Notes: generated by a model not told the origin, from the sequence alone. A stretch of 64,000 nt of DNA from Glycomyces algeriensis (GCF_027622855.1 NZ_JAPZVR010000003.1:397148-461147), one strand, 5' to 3'; positions 33,989 through 42,526 are shown, counted from the first letter of the stretch. Numbers and translations are program-made.

Positions 33989-34432
33989 ATGGGACAGGAG
34001 CGGGTGTTCGACCCCGAAGCGATCGAGGAGTACCGGCTGTTCCTGCTGGAGCTGCTCGACGCGCTCGAGAACCAGGTGATCCCGGTGCTGGGCACCGGGA
34101 CCCTGAGCCGGGCCCCGGCGTTCGGGACCGCGCCGGGCGCGGCCGAGAACGCCGCGGTCCAGTACCTGGAGTTCCACGCCGCCACCTGGCGGAACCTCCA
34201 GTACCTGCGGGGGACGCTGCACGGCATGGAGTCCGCGCTGACCGTGGTCGCGGCGAGCGGCGGCGAGGCCGAAAAGGAGGCGACGGTGGGCCTCGCGTCC
34301 ACCGAGTCCGATCTGGCCGCGCCGACCGCGGAGCCGACGGCCGACCAGAGCACGGCCGGCGCGGTCCACATGACCGAGGGCTTCACCGTTGAAGGCACCG
34401 ATCCCGGTGGGGCGACGGTGTTCACCGCATAG
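33989..34432 (+). CDS. small helical protein of the WXG cluster (147 aa)
   Basis: 147 residues, 14 bp after the previous stop and in the same transcript. Residues 8-90 are amphipathic helices (FDPEAIEEYRLFLLELLDALENQVIP, then YLEFHAATWRNLQYLRGTLHGMESAL), compatible with a partner for a WXG hairpin. The C-terminal 50 residues are acidic and Thr/Ala-rich. No named family is recognised. Its role as chaperone or co-substrate is inference from position only. Confidence 0.7.
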   Translation: MGQERVFDPEAIEEYRLFLLELLDALENQVIPVLGTGTLSRAPAFGTAPGAAENAAVQYLEFHAATWRNLQYLRGTLHGMESALTVVAASGGEAEKEATVGLASTESDLAAPTAEPTADQSTAGAVHMTEGFTVEGTDPGGATVFTA

Positions 34433-34471
34433 GAGCGCCCGGTCCCGCGCACTCGGGACCGGGCGCGCTCC
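34432..34471 (+). terminator. terminator after the WXG cluster
   Basis: Long GC hairpin (GGAGCG-CCCGGTCCCG paired with CGGGACCGGG-CGCGCTCC) with one bulge, starting at the stop codon and followed by GTTCGG. Confidence 0.7.
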
Positions 34472-34565
34472 GTTCGGCGGCTCGCGATCGTCGCCGCGAC
34501 CGCGGAGCGGCCTCGGCGAACCGGTGTCCCCTGCAAAGGTTTGGCGGCCTTCCGGATCCGGGGCC

Positions 34566-35207
34566 TTAGACGAGTCCGCCTTCGTAGGCGGCGATCACGG
34601 CCTGGGTGCGGTCGCGGACGCCGAGTTTGGCGTAGACGCCGCTGAGATGGGTCTTGACGGTCTCGCGGCCGAGGAAGAGCGTCCCCGCGATCTCCTGGTT
34701 GGAGAGGCCTTTGGCGGCGAGCACCAGGACTTCGCGCTCGCGGTCGCTGAGGTCGCCGATGCCTTTGGGGGCCTTGCGGGTCGGGGCCGCGGCGGCGAGG
34801 CGGCGCACCGCCTCGGGGAACAGGAGCGCGTCCGTGCGGGCGACGAGCCTGACGGCCGCGAGGAGGTCTTCGACGCGGGTGCGCTTGAGCAGGAACCCGT
34901 CGGCCCCGGCGCGCAGGGCCTGCCACACGTAGTCGTCGTTGTCGAAGGTGGTGACGACGAGGATCTTCGGCGGCGCGTCGAGTTCGGCGACGATCCGCTC
35001 CGTCGCCTGGATGCCGTCCACTGTGGGCATGCGGACGTCCATGAGGAGCACGTCGGCCTTGCCGGAGCGGGCGATGGTGAGGGCGTCGACGCCGTCGGCG
35101 CCCTGGGCGACGACCTCCAGGTCCGGTTCGGCCCCGATGATCGCGGCGAACCCGGTGCGGATCAGCGCCTCGTCGTCGATCAGCGCGATGCGCAGTGTTG
35201 CGGTCAT
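34566..35207 (-). CDS. NarL/LuxR-family response regulator
   Basis: 213 residues: a receiver domain (about 5-120) with phosphoacceptor Asp in LLMDVRMP and conserved Lys in GFLLKR, and a C-terminal LuxR helix-turn-helix (about 148-210; LSDREREVLVLAAKGLSNQEIA). It is the output partner of the kinase directly upstream; the kinase stop overlaps its ATG (35207). The target genes are unknown. Confidence 0.93.
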   Translation of the reverse strand: MTATLRIALIDDEALIRTGFAAIIGAEPDLEVVAQGADGVDALTIARSGKADVLLMDVRMPTVDGIQATERIVAELDAPPKILVVTTFDNDDYVWQALRAGADGFLLKRTRVEDLLAAVRLVARTDALLFPEAVRRLAAAAPTRKAPKGIGDLSDREREVLVLAAKGLSNQEIAGTLFLGRETVKTHLSGVYAKLGVRDRTQAVIAAYEGGLV

Positions 35208-36418
35208 TCCCGGCCCTTCGTCTCGATCGGTACGGCGGCGCGGACGGTCCATTCGCCCGCGTGCCAGTCGGCTGCGGCGGTGCCGCCGAGGACGGCGGCG
35301 CGCTCGGCCATGCCGATGAGGCCCCGCCCGGCGGGGCGTCCGCGCGGCCGCCGCGCGGCCGGGCTGGTCACCGTCACGGAGGCTTCGGTGTCGAGCTCCA
35401 CGGTCACGGCGGCGCGCGGTTCGTCGGCGTGGCGCAGCACGTTCGTGAGCGCCTCCTGGACGATCCGGTAGATCTCGCGGGAGGCCAGGCGGCCCAGCGT
35501 CTCGGGGTCGCCGGTGACGCGCAGGTCGACGGCGACGCCGGACTCGGCGGCGAGCTGCGCGAGGTCGGCGAGGTCGCGCTGCGGGGCGCGCGCGTCGTCG
35601 CGGTCCTCCCGCAGGGCCCCGATGACGGCGTCGAGTTCGGCCAGCGCGCCGCGGGCGGTCTCGCCGACGGCGGCCATGGCCTGGGAGGCGAACGCCGGGT
35701 CGTGGGCGATGAGCCGCGAGGCGGCCTCGGACTGGACGACGACCACCGACAGGGCGTGGCCCACGGAGTCGTGGAGTTCGCGGGCGATGCGGTTGCGGGC
35801 GGCCAGGCGGGCGGCCTCGGCGCGGGAGGCGGCGAGGCGGTCGCTCGCGCCCTGGCCGAGGAGGCGGGGCGCGAGGGCCCGCATGCCGGCGGTGGTGGCC
35901 GCGACGAACGCGATGAGGGCCGCCAGGAACAGCGGGCCGGTGAGCAGGCCCCAGGTGGCGACGGGCCCGCCGAAGGGGCCGGGCTCGGGGCCGAGGTTCG
36001 TGAAGGTGGCGCGGGCACCGTGGTAGAGCAGGTAGCAGACGTACGGGACGAGGGCGAGGGTGATGCCGCTGAGGACGCCGCCGATCGCGACGTGGAGGGT
36101 GAACCAGCATCCGGTGCGCCAGCGGGAGTTCCAGGACTCGTCGTCGGCGGGCGAGGCGAACTCGGCGCCGAGGAGGCGGCGGGCGGCCGTGCGCTCGACC
36201 TCGCGGTCGGGCAGGAGCAGGGAGGCGGCGGCGACGAGCGGAAGGACGGCGGCGAAGACGGCGGGTTCGATGATGCCGTCGAATCCGGCGTCGGGGTCGA
36301 CGGCGTTGCGGCCGATCGCGCCGACCATCATGAACGGCATCATGAGCGCGCCGCCGAGGATGATCCAGACCCAGCCGCGGTAGGTGGCCCGGGACCAGAG
36401 CGGGGCGAGGAGGCGCAT
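35204..36418 (-). CDS. NarL-type sensor histidine kinase
   Basis: 404 residues. About four to five membrane helices (about 15-190) lie in the sensor part. The HisKA_3 dimer/phosphoacceptor domain has the His box RNRIARELHDSVGHALS (about 220). The HATPase domain has the N box IVQEALTNVLRHA, but the usual DDG/DNG G1 box is replaced by [20 protein letters not shown]; only the G2-like GRGLIGM remains, so ATP binding may be atypical. It is coupled to the regulator gene by a 4-bp overlap. The start is taken at the ATG at 36418. Confidence 0.9.
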   Translation of the reverse strand: MRLLAPLWSRATYRGWVWIILGGALMMPFMMVGAIGRNAVDPDAGFDGIIEPAVFAAVLPLVAAASLLLPDREVERTAARRLLGAEFASPADDESWNSRWRTGCWFTLHVAIGGVLSGITLALVPYVCYLLYHGARATFTNLGPEPGPFGGPVATWGLLTGPLFLAALIAFVAATTAGMRALAPRLLGQGASDRLAASRAEAARLAARNRIARELHDSVGHALSVVVVQSEAASRLIAHDPAFASQAMAAVGETARGALAELDAVIGALREDRDDARAPQRDLADLAQLAAESGVAVDLRVTGDPETLGRLASREIYRIVQEALTNVLRHADEPRAAVTVELDTEASVTVTSPAARRPRGRPAGRGLIGMAERAAVLGGTAAADWHAGEWTVRAAVPIETKGRE

Positions 36419-36496
36419 GGGGCCATTGTGCCAGCGGCGGTGCATCGGTCCAGCTTCGCAGGCGCCGACGCCTGCGGCCTCCCTCCACGGCGGGGC

Positions 36497-36522
36497 CCCG
36501 GTCCCCCGCGCGGGGGACCGGG
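36497..36522. terminator. hairpin after the PhnB-like gene
   Basis: CCCGGTCCCCC / GGGGGACCGGG, 11-bp stem with a GCGC loop, between the PhnB-like gene and the kinase gene. Confidence 0.7.
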
Positions 36523-36536
36523 CGTGCCCGGGCGGA

Positions 36537-37016
36537 CTATCCGCCTTCGTAGGCGGTCTTGAGCGCCTGGAGGTCGATCTTCTTCATCGCGTACATGGCC
36601 TTGACGGCGCGCACGGCCGACTCCTTGTCAGGGCCGCCCACGTACTGGTCGGCCTCGGTGGGCCAGACCTGCCAGTTGACGCCCCACTTGTCGGCGATCC
36701 AGCCGCACTGGATCTCGCTGCCGCCGTTGGCGAGGAACGCGTCCCAGAGGCGGTCGACCTCGTCCTGGGTGTCGCAGTTGATGAGCAGGGACATGGCGTG
36801 GTCGTGCTTGGCGGAGTCGTCGCCGTTGATGGCGGTGAACGACTGCCCGGCGAGGTCGAAGTTCACGACCATCGCGTTCCCGACGGTCCCGTGCTCGTCC
36901 TCGACGTACGGGATCGTGCTGGTCACCTTGGCGTCGTCGAAGAGGGTCAGGTACCACTCCACGGCCGCCTCGGCGGCGTTGTCCGTGTACCAGATGTTGG
37001 TGACGATCTTCTGCAT
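36537..37016 (-). CDS. PhnB-like VOC protein
   Basis: 159 residues of the PhnB/3-dmu-9_3-mt type within the VOC superfamily: KIVTNIWYTDNAAEAAVEWY at the N-terminus, FTAINGDD and QCGWIADKWGVNWQVWP in the second module. Despite database names these are not methyltransferases; their function is mostly unknown. The ATG at 37016 follows GGAAGGACGAACC. It is divergent from the DUF1801 gene; both are of the type found near oxidative or drug-stress genes, but no shared operator is seen. Confidence 0.88.
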   Translation of the reverse strand: MQKIVTNIWYTDNAAEAAVEWYLTLFDDAKVTSTIPYVEDEHGTVGNAMVVNFDLAGQSFTAINGDDSAKHDHAMSLLINCDTQDEVDRLWDAFLANGGSEIQCGWIADKWGVNWQVWPTEADQYVGGPDKESAVRAVKAMYAMKKIDLQALKTAYEGG

Positions 37017-37138
37017 GGCGGTTCGTCCTTCCGAGCGGAGCCGAACTGGGCTGCCTTGATAAGGCGATTGCACCAGTTGAGACGAGGCGGCGGGGCGAAA
37101 CTCATCGCTCGGGGCGCGTTCGGGGCTACGTTTCGGGG

Positions 37139-37495
37139 ATGGTGCAGAGCGAGGCGGCGACCGTGGACGAGTACCTGGCGGAACTCCCCGAGGAGCGCCG
37201 GGCGGTGATGACCGCGATCCGGGACGTCTGCCGGGCGGAGCTGCCCGGGTTCACCGAGGTCATGGCGTACGGGATGCCGGGGTTCACGCGCGGCGGCGAC
37301 GGCGTCGCGTTCGCGTCCCAGAAGCGGTACATCTCGTTCTACCTGCCCGTCGGCGTGCGCGACGCCCTCGCCGAGCGGCTCGCGGACCACGACATGGGCA
37401 AGGTCTGCCTCAGGTTCTCCTCCCCGAGGAAGGTCGACCTCGACCTCATCCGGGACATCGCCCGGGCCACGGCGGCCATGCCCGGCCCGGTCTAG
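37139..37495 (+). CDS. DUF1801 (YdhG-like) protein
   Basis: 118 residues. DEYLAELPEERRAVMTAIRDVCRAELPGFTEVMAYGMPGF is the signature of DUF1801, a small fold sometimes named iron chaperone by similarity to frataxin-like Fra. A C-terminal basic patch (RKVDLDLIRDIAR) follows. It is cytoplasmic. Its role is unknown. The stop lies in the left arm of repeat copy B. Confidence 0.85.
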   Translation: MVQSEAATVDEYLAELPEERRAVMTAIRDVCRAELPGFTEVMAYGMPGFTRGGDGVAFASQKRYISFYLPVGVRDALAERLADHDMGKVCLRFSSPRKVDLDLIRDIARATAAMPGPV

Positions 37496-37690
37496 GGTGT
37501 TTGAGAAGTCCCGGCGAGTCGGTATCCGAGTCCATTCGTTCGCTCGCAATGCCGATTGACGGCTCGCAAGCTTCGCCGAGACCGCGGAGGGGCCACTGCA
37601 TACCGGTGTTGTATGCAGGGGTCCTGACAACGCAGCGAGGGGGCGAATGGGCCGGATAGCTGCCGGCGGGGTTTCGCAAACACCCCCTAG
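37492..37690. repeat. dispersed palindromic element, copy B
   Basis: 199 bp bounded by imperfect terminal inverted repeats: CTAGGGTGTTTG at the left and CAAACACCCCCTAG at the right, extending into GAGAAGTCCC / GGGTTTCGC. Inside are CCATTCGTTCGCTCGC and its inverted partner, the 18-bp core (37561-37578) and a hairpin CTGCATAC / GTATGCAG with loop CGGTGTT. Its layout equals copy A (18140-18310). It starts at the stop of the DUF1801 gene. Confidence 0.82.
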
Positions 37691-37928
37691 ACCTCAGAGA
37701 AAGACTCCCGGCCGCTCCCTCTGGGGTGGCGGGGAGCGGCCGGGGGTGCCGGACCGGCGACAGCACTGGCCGGCCCGGGTTTCCTGAAGGGCGGTCCTCG
37801 CGCGAGGCGGCGATTCGGCCTGTCTCCAGTGCACCATCGCATCGCCATGGGCCGCAACGGTTGCGGTGTCCCAGTACGTCCCGGACGGGGGCGGACGGGC
37901 GAGACCGGTCCTCGGTAGACTCAGTGAT
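37691..37928. other. intergenic region with a strong hairpin and the promoter of the NB-ARC gene
   Basis: With repeat copy B this completes a 433-bp gene-free stretch. A 13-bp perfect stem CCCGGCCGCTCCC / GGGAGCGGCCGGG (37707-37719 with 37732-37744) may end transcription from the left. A possible -10 box TAGACT (37916-37921) lies 7 bp before the GTG at 37929, the spacing of a leaderless transcript. Confidence 0.6.
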
Positions 37929-40442
37929 GTGCGTCATTCCCTCAATGGCCTGGACCCCTCGTCCGCCGGTTCGGCCCCCCAGATGGTGGCCCTGCTCCGC
38001 GAGCTCCGAGCCGCTTCGGGGCTGAGCATCCGCGAGGTCAGCCGCCGCGCCCGCGACCACGGCGACTGGCTCCCGACCTCGACGCTCGCCGCCGTCCTCA
38101 ACCGCGACACGCTCCCCCGCTCCGAAGTGGTCGCCGCGCTGGTGCGCGCCTGCGGCGGCGACGAAGCGGCCGTCGACACCTGGCTCGCGCAGTGCTCCCG
38201 GATCGCCGCAGCCGACGTCGCCGACGCCGGGCAGGTCCCCCGCCAGCTGCCGCCCGCGCCCCACGCGTTCACCGGCCGCGAGCGCGAGCTGCGGCTCATC
38301 GGCGACCACACGCGCGAGTCCGCGCCCCGGTCCGTCGTCGTCGCCGGGTCCGCCGGGGTCGGCAAGACCGCGCTCGTCCTCCACTGGGCCCACCGCGCCC
38401 TCGACGACTACCCCGACGGGCAGCTGTACGTCGACCTCCGCGGCTTCTCCGGCACCGACCCGCTCGCGCCCTCCCCAGTCCTGCAACGGTTCCTCACCGC
38501 GCTCGGCACCGACGCCGAGGAGATCCCGGCGGACGCGGACGAGCGCGCCGCGATGTACCGCTCGCTCCTGAGCCACCGCCGCGTCCTCGTCGTCCTCGAC
38601 AACGCCCGCAGCCCCGAGCAGCTGCGCGACCTCCTCCCCGGCACCGGGGGCTCCGCCGCGCTCATCACCGCCCGCACCGCCCTCTTCGGACTCACCGCGA
38701 CGCACGGCGTCCCGCACCTGCGCCTCGCCCCGCTCGCCCGCGAGGAGTCCATGGACCTCCTCGGCGCCATGGTCGGCCGCGACCGCATCGCCACCGACCC
38801 GCAAGCGGCCCGCGGCCTCGCCGCCGCCTGCGGCGACCTCCCCCTCGCCCTGCGCCTCGCCGCCTGCCAGAGCCTGGCCCACCCCGAGCAGGCCCTCGGC
38901 GACCTCCGCGACCGCATCGCCAGCGCGCCCCTCGCGAACCTCGACCTCCCCGGCGACGAGGCCGCCGGACTCCGCTCCTGCCTCGACCTCACCCGCGACC
39001 GCCTCGCCCCCGCCGAACGCCGGGCCCTCACCGCGATCGGCCTCCACCCCGCCACCGAGTTCGAACCCGCCGGCATCGCCGCCCTCACCGCGACCACCAC
39101 CGCCGAGGCGTCCGCCGCACTCCGCCGGCTCGCCGAAGTCCACCTCACCGACCACGGCGACGACCGCTGGAGCATCCACGACCTCGTCCGCGCCTACGCC
39201 CGCGAACAGGCCGCCGAACGGTCCGACGGCGACGACGCCCTGCGCCGTCTCTACGACTGGCACCTCGCCTCCGTCGCCGGCTCCTGGCCCGTCCTGTTCG
39301 GACTCGACCCCGAGGCGGTCCCCGAGACCGACGTCCCCGCAACGCGATTCGCGAGCCCCGAAGACGCCCTCGCCTGGCTCGACGCCCGCCACAGCGCGCT
39401 CATCGAGACCATCCGCCACGCCGCCGCCGGCGGCCACCACTGGCACGCGAGCCGCCTCGCCTCCGCACTGTGGCGCTACCAGTACCTGCGCGGCCTGCGC
39501 ACCGAAGCCCTCGACTGCCTCGCGATCGCCCTCGACGCCGACCGCGCCGCGGGCGACCGGCGGCACGAGGCCGCCGTCCGCTACCAGATCGGCAGCACCC
39601 ACCGCGCCATCGGCGCCCTCGACGACGCCGAGCACCACCTCGACGCCTCCCGGGCCCTCGCCGCCGGACTCGGCGACCGCAACGCCGAACTCATCGCGAT
39701 CGCCGGACTCGGCTGGTGCCACAGCCAGCGCTGGCGCCTCGCCGAAGCCCGCCGATGCGCCGTCGAGGTCGCCGAGGGCTTCCGCGACCTCGGCGACGCC
39801 GTGCGCGAGGCCAACGCCCTCGACGACCTCGCCCACCTCGACCTCCTCATCGGCGACAACGAGAACGCCCAGGCCGGGTTCGAGCGGTCCGTCAAGACCT
39901 TCGCCGAGCGCGGATGGAACCAGAACCTCGGCGCCGCCCTCGCGGGCCTCGCCCGCCTGCGCCTGCGCGACCACGACCCCGACGCCGCCGCCGAACTCCT
40001 CGAGAAGGCCCTCGTCGCCTACGGCGACTCCGGCGACGAGTACGGCCAGGCGTTCATCCGCAGCCGTTTCGCCTACGCCCGCGCCCACCAGGGCCGCCAC
40101 GACGAGGCCAAGGCGCTCGCCGAGCACGCGCTCGACGCGACGGCTGCCGCCAGCAGCATCGAGCTGCGCCTCGAGATCCTCAACAACACCGGGTTCACCT
40201 ACAGCGTCGTCGGCGACCACTCGACCGCCGAACGCCTCCACCGCGAAGCCCTCGACCTCGTCGAAGCCGCCCCCGACCCGTACGAGGAGGCCCGCGCCAA
40301 CCACGGCCTCGGCAACGCCCTCGCGGCCCAGGGCGGCGACCGGGAGGCCCGCACCCACTGGGCGCGGGCCCTGCGCCTGCACGACTCGATCGGCACCTAT
40401 GGCAGGGCCGAGGTCGCCGAGCTCCTGGGCACGTCGACCTAG
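37929..40442 (+). CDS. XRE-NB-ARC-TPR regulator
   Basis: 837 residues. An N-terminal helix-turn-helix (about 18-75; GLSIREVSRRA) is followed by an NB-ARC NTPase with P-loop GSAGVGKT (about 135-400) and LPLALRLAA as GLPLA motif. At least six TPR repeats fill the C-terminal half. It is a STAND-type signal protein, probably a transcription factor sensing an unknown ligand. The start is taken as the GTG at 37929, just after a likely -10 box, which also removes an unconserved N-terminal tail from 37866. Its stop overlaps the stop of the convergent 544-aa gene. Confidence 0.87.
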   Translation: MRHSLNGLDPSSAGSAPQMVALLRELRAASGLSIREVSRRARDHGDWLPTSTLAAVLNRDTLPRSEVVAALVRACGGDEAAVDTWLAQCSRIAAADVADAGQVPRQLPPAPHAFTGRERELRLIGDHTRESAPRSVVVAGSAGVGKTALVLHWAHRALDDYPDGQLYVDLRGFSGTDPLAPSPVLQRFLTALGTDAEEIPADADERAAMYRSLLSHRRVLVVLDNARSPEQLRDLLPGTGGSAALITARTALFGLTATHGVPHLRLAPLAREESMDLLGAMVGRDRIATDPQAARGLAAACGDLPLALRLAACQSLAHPEQALGDLRDRIASAPLANLDLPGDEAAGLRSCLDLTRDRLAPAERRALTAIGLHPATEFEPAGIAALTATTTAEASAALRRLAEVHLTDHGDDRWSIHDLVRAYAREQAAERSDGDDALRRLYDWHLASVAGSWPVLFGLDPEAVPETDVPATRFASPEDALAWLDARHSALIETIRHAAAGGHHWHASRLASALWRYQYLRGLRTEALDCLAIALDADRAAGDRRHEAAVRYQIGSTHRAIGALDDAEHHLDASRALAAGLGDRNAELIAIAGLGWCHSQRWRLAEARRCAVEVAEGFRDLGDAVREANALDDLAHLDLLIGDNENAQAGFERSVKTFAERGWNQNLGAALAGLARLRLRDHDPDAAAELLEKALVAYGDSGDEYGQAFIRSRFAYARAHQGRHDEAKALAEHALDATAAASSIELRLEILNNTGFTYSVVGDHSTAERLHREALDLVEAAPDPYEEARANHGLGNALAAQGGDREARTHWARALRLHDSIGTYGRAEVAELLGTST

Positions 40443-42073
40443 GGTTTGGCGCCCTTCGGGCGGACCGTGTCATCGGCCTCGGCCGTGTACGCGAGCGTCG
40501 GCTTGTAGTCGACGGCGGTCTTGGTCTCCATGTTCGCCATGACCCGCTCGAAGTCGTCCTTGGTGAGGCCGTCGGCGTCGTCGTAGTCCTTCGCGGCCGC
40601 CGCGATCTGGTCGCGCGCCACGAAGTACCGGGAGGCGGTGGTCGCCATGTACTCCTGGAACTCCCGGCAGAGCGCCATGAGGTCCTTGTCGGCGGGAATC
40701 GCGTTCCCGTCCTTCCCCGCCAGGTTGCCTTCGGCTTTGAAGACGCCGCTCCCGAAGTGCGCCAGCAGCTCCTCGTACCCTTTGCCCGCCTGGCCGCAGT
40801 ACTTCGCGATCTTCATGACGTGCTCGACCACGACCGTGACGCCCGTCCCGGAGTCACCGGAGTGGTACCGCTTGGACCCGCTGCCGCCCTTGTCGTTCCC
40901 CGACATGTCGTACAGCTCGAGCATGCGGCTGGAGACGCCGTTGAGGCGGGAGCGGAGGTCCTCGACGCCGCCCTTGTACGCGGCCTCGGCCGTCGCCGCC
41001 TCGCGCGTCGCCTGGTCGAGCCTGGTTGCGAGCCGGTGGACGACCTCCTTGAACTCGCTCCCGAAGCTGAACGCGGTCTGCTCCGCGGCGAACAGGTTCT
41101 CCCCGACGAAACCGGCCAGCGCGATGAGGCCGCCCGCGACCGCCCCCGGGCCCCCGCCGACCGCGCCGATGAAAGCGCCGATGCCCTGCACCACCTTCCA
41201 GTGCCCGACCTGCTCCTTCTTGGACTCCGCGCCCAGGCCCAGCACGCCGGTCGCGTCGCTGATCGCCTTGATGGTGTTGCTGCGGGCGCTGCCGATGTTG
41301 CAGGTGCGCATGTTGACCATGTTGGCCAGGTACCCGGCGATGTTCTGATGGTTCTTCAACGTGGGCTGCGGGGTGGACAGGAAGCCTTCGGCGGCGCTGT
41401 CCGCGGCCAGTCCGGTCCATTCCGGCCACCAGGTGTCCATGTGCGTCGATCCCGTCGGGAGCGCGCTGACGACCGTCGGCAGGTCTTCGGCGTCCGTGAG
41501 GTCGATCCGGCCCTCGTTAGCGCCGACGATCGCCAGGCCGTTCCGGATGTCCGACAGCGCTTTGTGCGCGACTTCGAGCTCGTTGAGGTCCTGGGGGTCG
41601 AAGACCGCCATGTGCTTGACCAGCTCATTGCATTCAGCGGTCGCCCACTGCGGAATCTCCTGGTTGAACACGGAGTTCAGGGGGCAGGGCACGCTCTCGC
41701 CGATTGTGATCCACTCGCCTCGGAACTCCCTCGTGGTGTTCCGCTGGGCCTCCGCGACCTTGTTGCCGCAGCAGCCGGGGGGCGCGGTCGCCATCGCCCG
41801 CTTGCCTTTCCGCGCCCATTGGACGTAGTCGCACTCGGACTTGTGGGCCAGGGTCTGCCGTTCCTGCGTCGGTGTCGGCTTCTGGCGCCAGATGTTGAGC
41901 GAGCAGTCGGGCTTGGCGCTGTTCAAGATGAACGTGGAGACCGCCTGGTTGTTGTAATAGCGCACGGCGGTGTCGATCTGCCAGCGACGGATCAGCATCT
42001 TCCTGAACTCGCCCATGTGCTGCTCGATCACCGCGGCGTGGCCGGATTCGGGGAACTTCAGGCTGTCGCTCAT
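40439..42073 (-). CDS. large WXG-like protein of unknown function (544 aa)
   Basis: 544 residues. The N-terminal 150 residues are Cys-containing (nine Cys in the protein, among them CCG and CPL) with no family recognised. A WXG-like motif (EWTGLAADSAAEGFL, Trp219-Gly221) begins a helical stretch. Residues 296-325 form an apolar, Gly-rich segment like a glycine-zipper hairpin. The rest is helical and charged. There is no signal peptide. The WXG turn suggests export by a type VII system, and the Gly-rich helix could insert in membranes, but no toxin domain is seen. It converges with the NB-ARC gene. Confidence 0.72.
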   Translation of the reverse strand: MSDSLKFPESGHAAVIEQHMGEFRKMLIRRWQIDTAVRYYNNQAVSTFILNSAKPDCSLNIWRQKPTPTQERQTLAHKSECDYVQWARKGKRAMATAPPGCCGNKVAEAQRNTTREFRGEWITIGESVPCPLNSVFNQEIPQWATAECNELVKHMAVFDPQDLNELEVAHKALSDIRNGLAIVGANEGRIDLTDAEDLPTVVSALPTGSTHMDTWWPEWTGLAADSAAEGFLSTPQPTLKNHQNIAGYLANMVNMRTCNIGSARSNTIKAISDATGVLGLGAESKKEQVGHWKVVQGIGAFIGAVGGGPGAVAGGLIALAGFVGENLFAAEQTAFSFGSEFKEVVHRLATRLDQATREAATAEAAYKGGVEDLRSRLNGVSSRMLELYDMSGNDKGGSGSKRYHSGDSGTGVTVVVEHVMKIAKYCGQAGKGYEELLAHFGSGVFKAEGNLAGKDGNAIPADKDLMALCREFQEYMATTASRYFVARDQIAAAAKDYDDADGLTKDDFERVMANMETKTAVDYKPTLAYTAEADDTVRPKGAKP

Positions 42074-42229
42074 GCGGCACCGCCATTCTCGGCCCGGAGG
42101 GCGCAACGAAGGACTCGGGGGTGTCCCCAGTGCAGCACTGGACGGACTCGGTCGCAAGGCCGCCGCCCGTCCCGATGCGTCCAGGACATGGGCGAACGCC
42201 GCCCGGCCGCCGCGACCAGTCCCGGCTGG

Positions 42230-42242
42230 TATACATGAGCCG
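42230..42242 (+). promoter_or_regulatory. -10 box of a leaderless transcript
   Basis: TATACAT at 42230-42236 lies 5 bp before the GTG at 42242, the usual spacing between a -10 box and a transcription start. It suggests the following gene is translated without a leader. No clear -35 box is seen. Confidence 0.55.
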
Positions 42243-42526
42243 TGACCGACGAGCGGCCCGGCCGCCTCCGCAACGCCCTCGCAGCGCTCATGTACCGCAT
42301 GCAGGCGTTCACCGTGGTCGGCTACATGGGCGTCGCGTCCTTCATCGGCGTCGAAGCGCTCGTCGTCCTCCTCGGCTTCACCACGGTCCTGCCGATCGCG
42401 ATCCCGTTCGTGCTCATCGCCCTCGGACTCGCCTACCTCTGCCGCCAGCGCCTGCGCGGCCTGTGGGCCGGTGCTCGCGCCCGACTCCGACTCCGACTCC
42501 GACCCCGGCGCGGCGAGGCCGAGTAG
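42242..42526 (+). CDS. small two-helix membrane protein (94 aa)
   Basis: 94 residues from a GTG. Two membrane helices (about 25-48 and 50-68) and a basic tail (RLRLRLRPRRGEAE). The tail is encoded by a CGACTC hexanucleotide repeat, so its length may vary between strains. No family is recognised. It is divergent from the 544-aa WXG-like gene. Confidence 0.7.
   Translation: MTDERPGRLRNALAALMYRMQAFTVVGYMGVASFIGVEALVVLLGFTTVLPIAIPFVLIALGLAYLCRQRLRGLWAGARARLRLRLRPRRGEAE

Noticed and set aside
37929-40442. XRE-NB-ARC-TPR protein as an anti-phage (Avs-like) defence gene
   Set aside because: It has a DNA-binding N-terminus instead of an effector domain and no defence neighbours; a regulator is the simpler reading.
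38192-42238. Arg/Pro-rich open frame of over 1300 codons
   Set aside because: It overlaps two well-supported genes in other frames and has low-complexity composition typical of a shadow frame.
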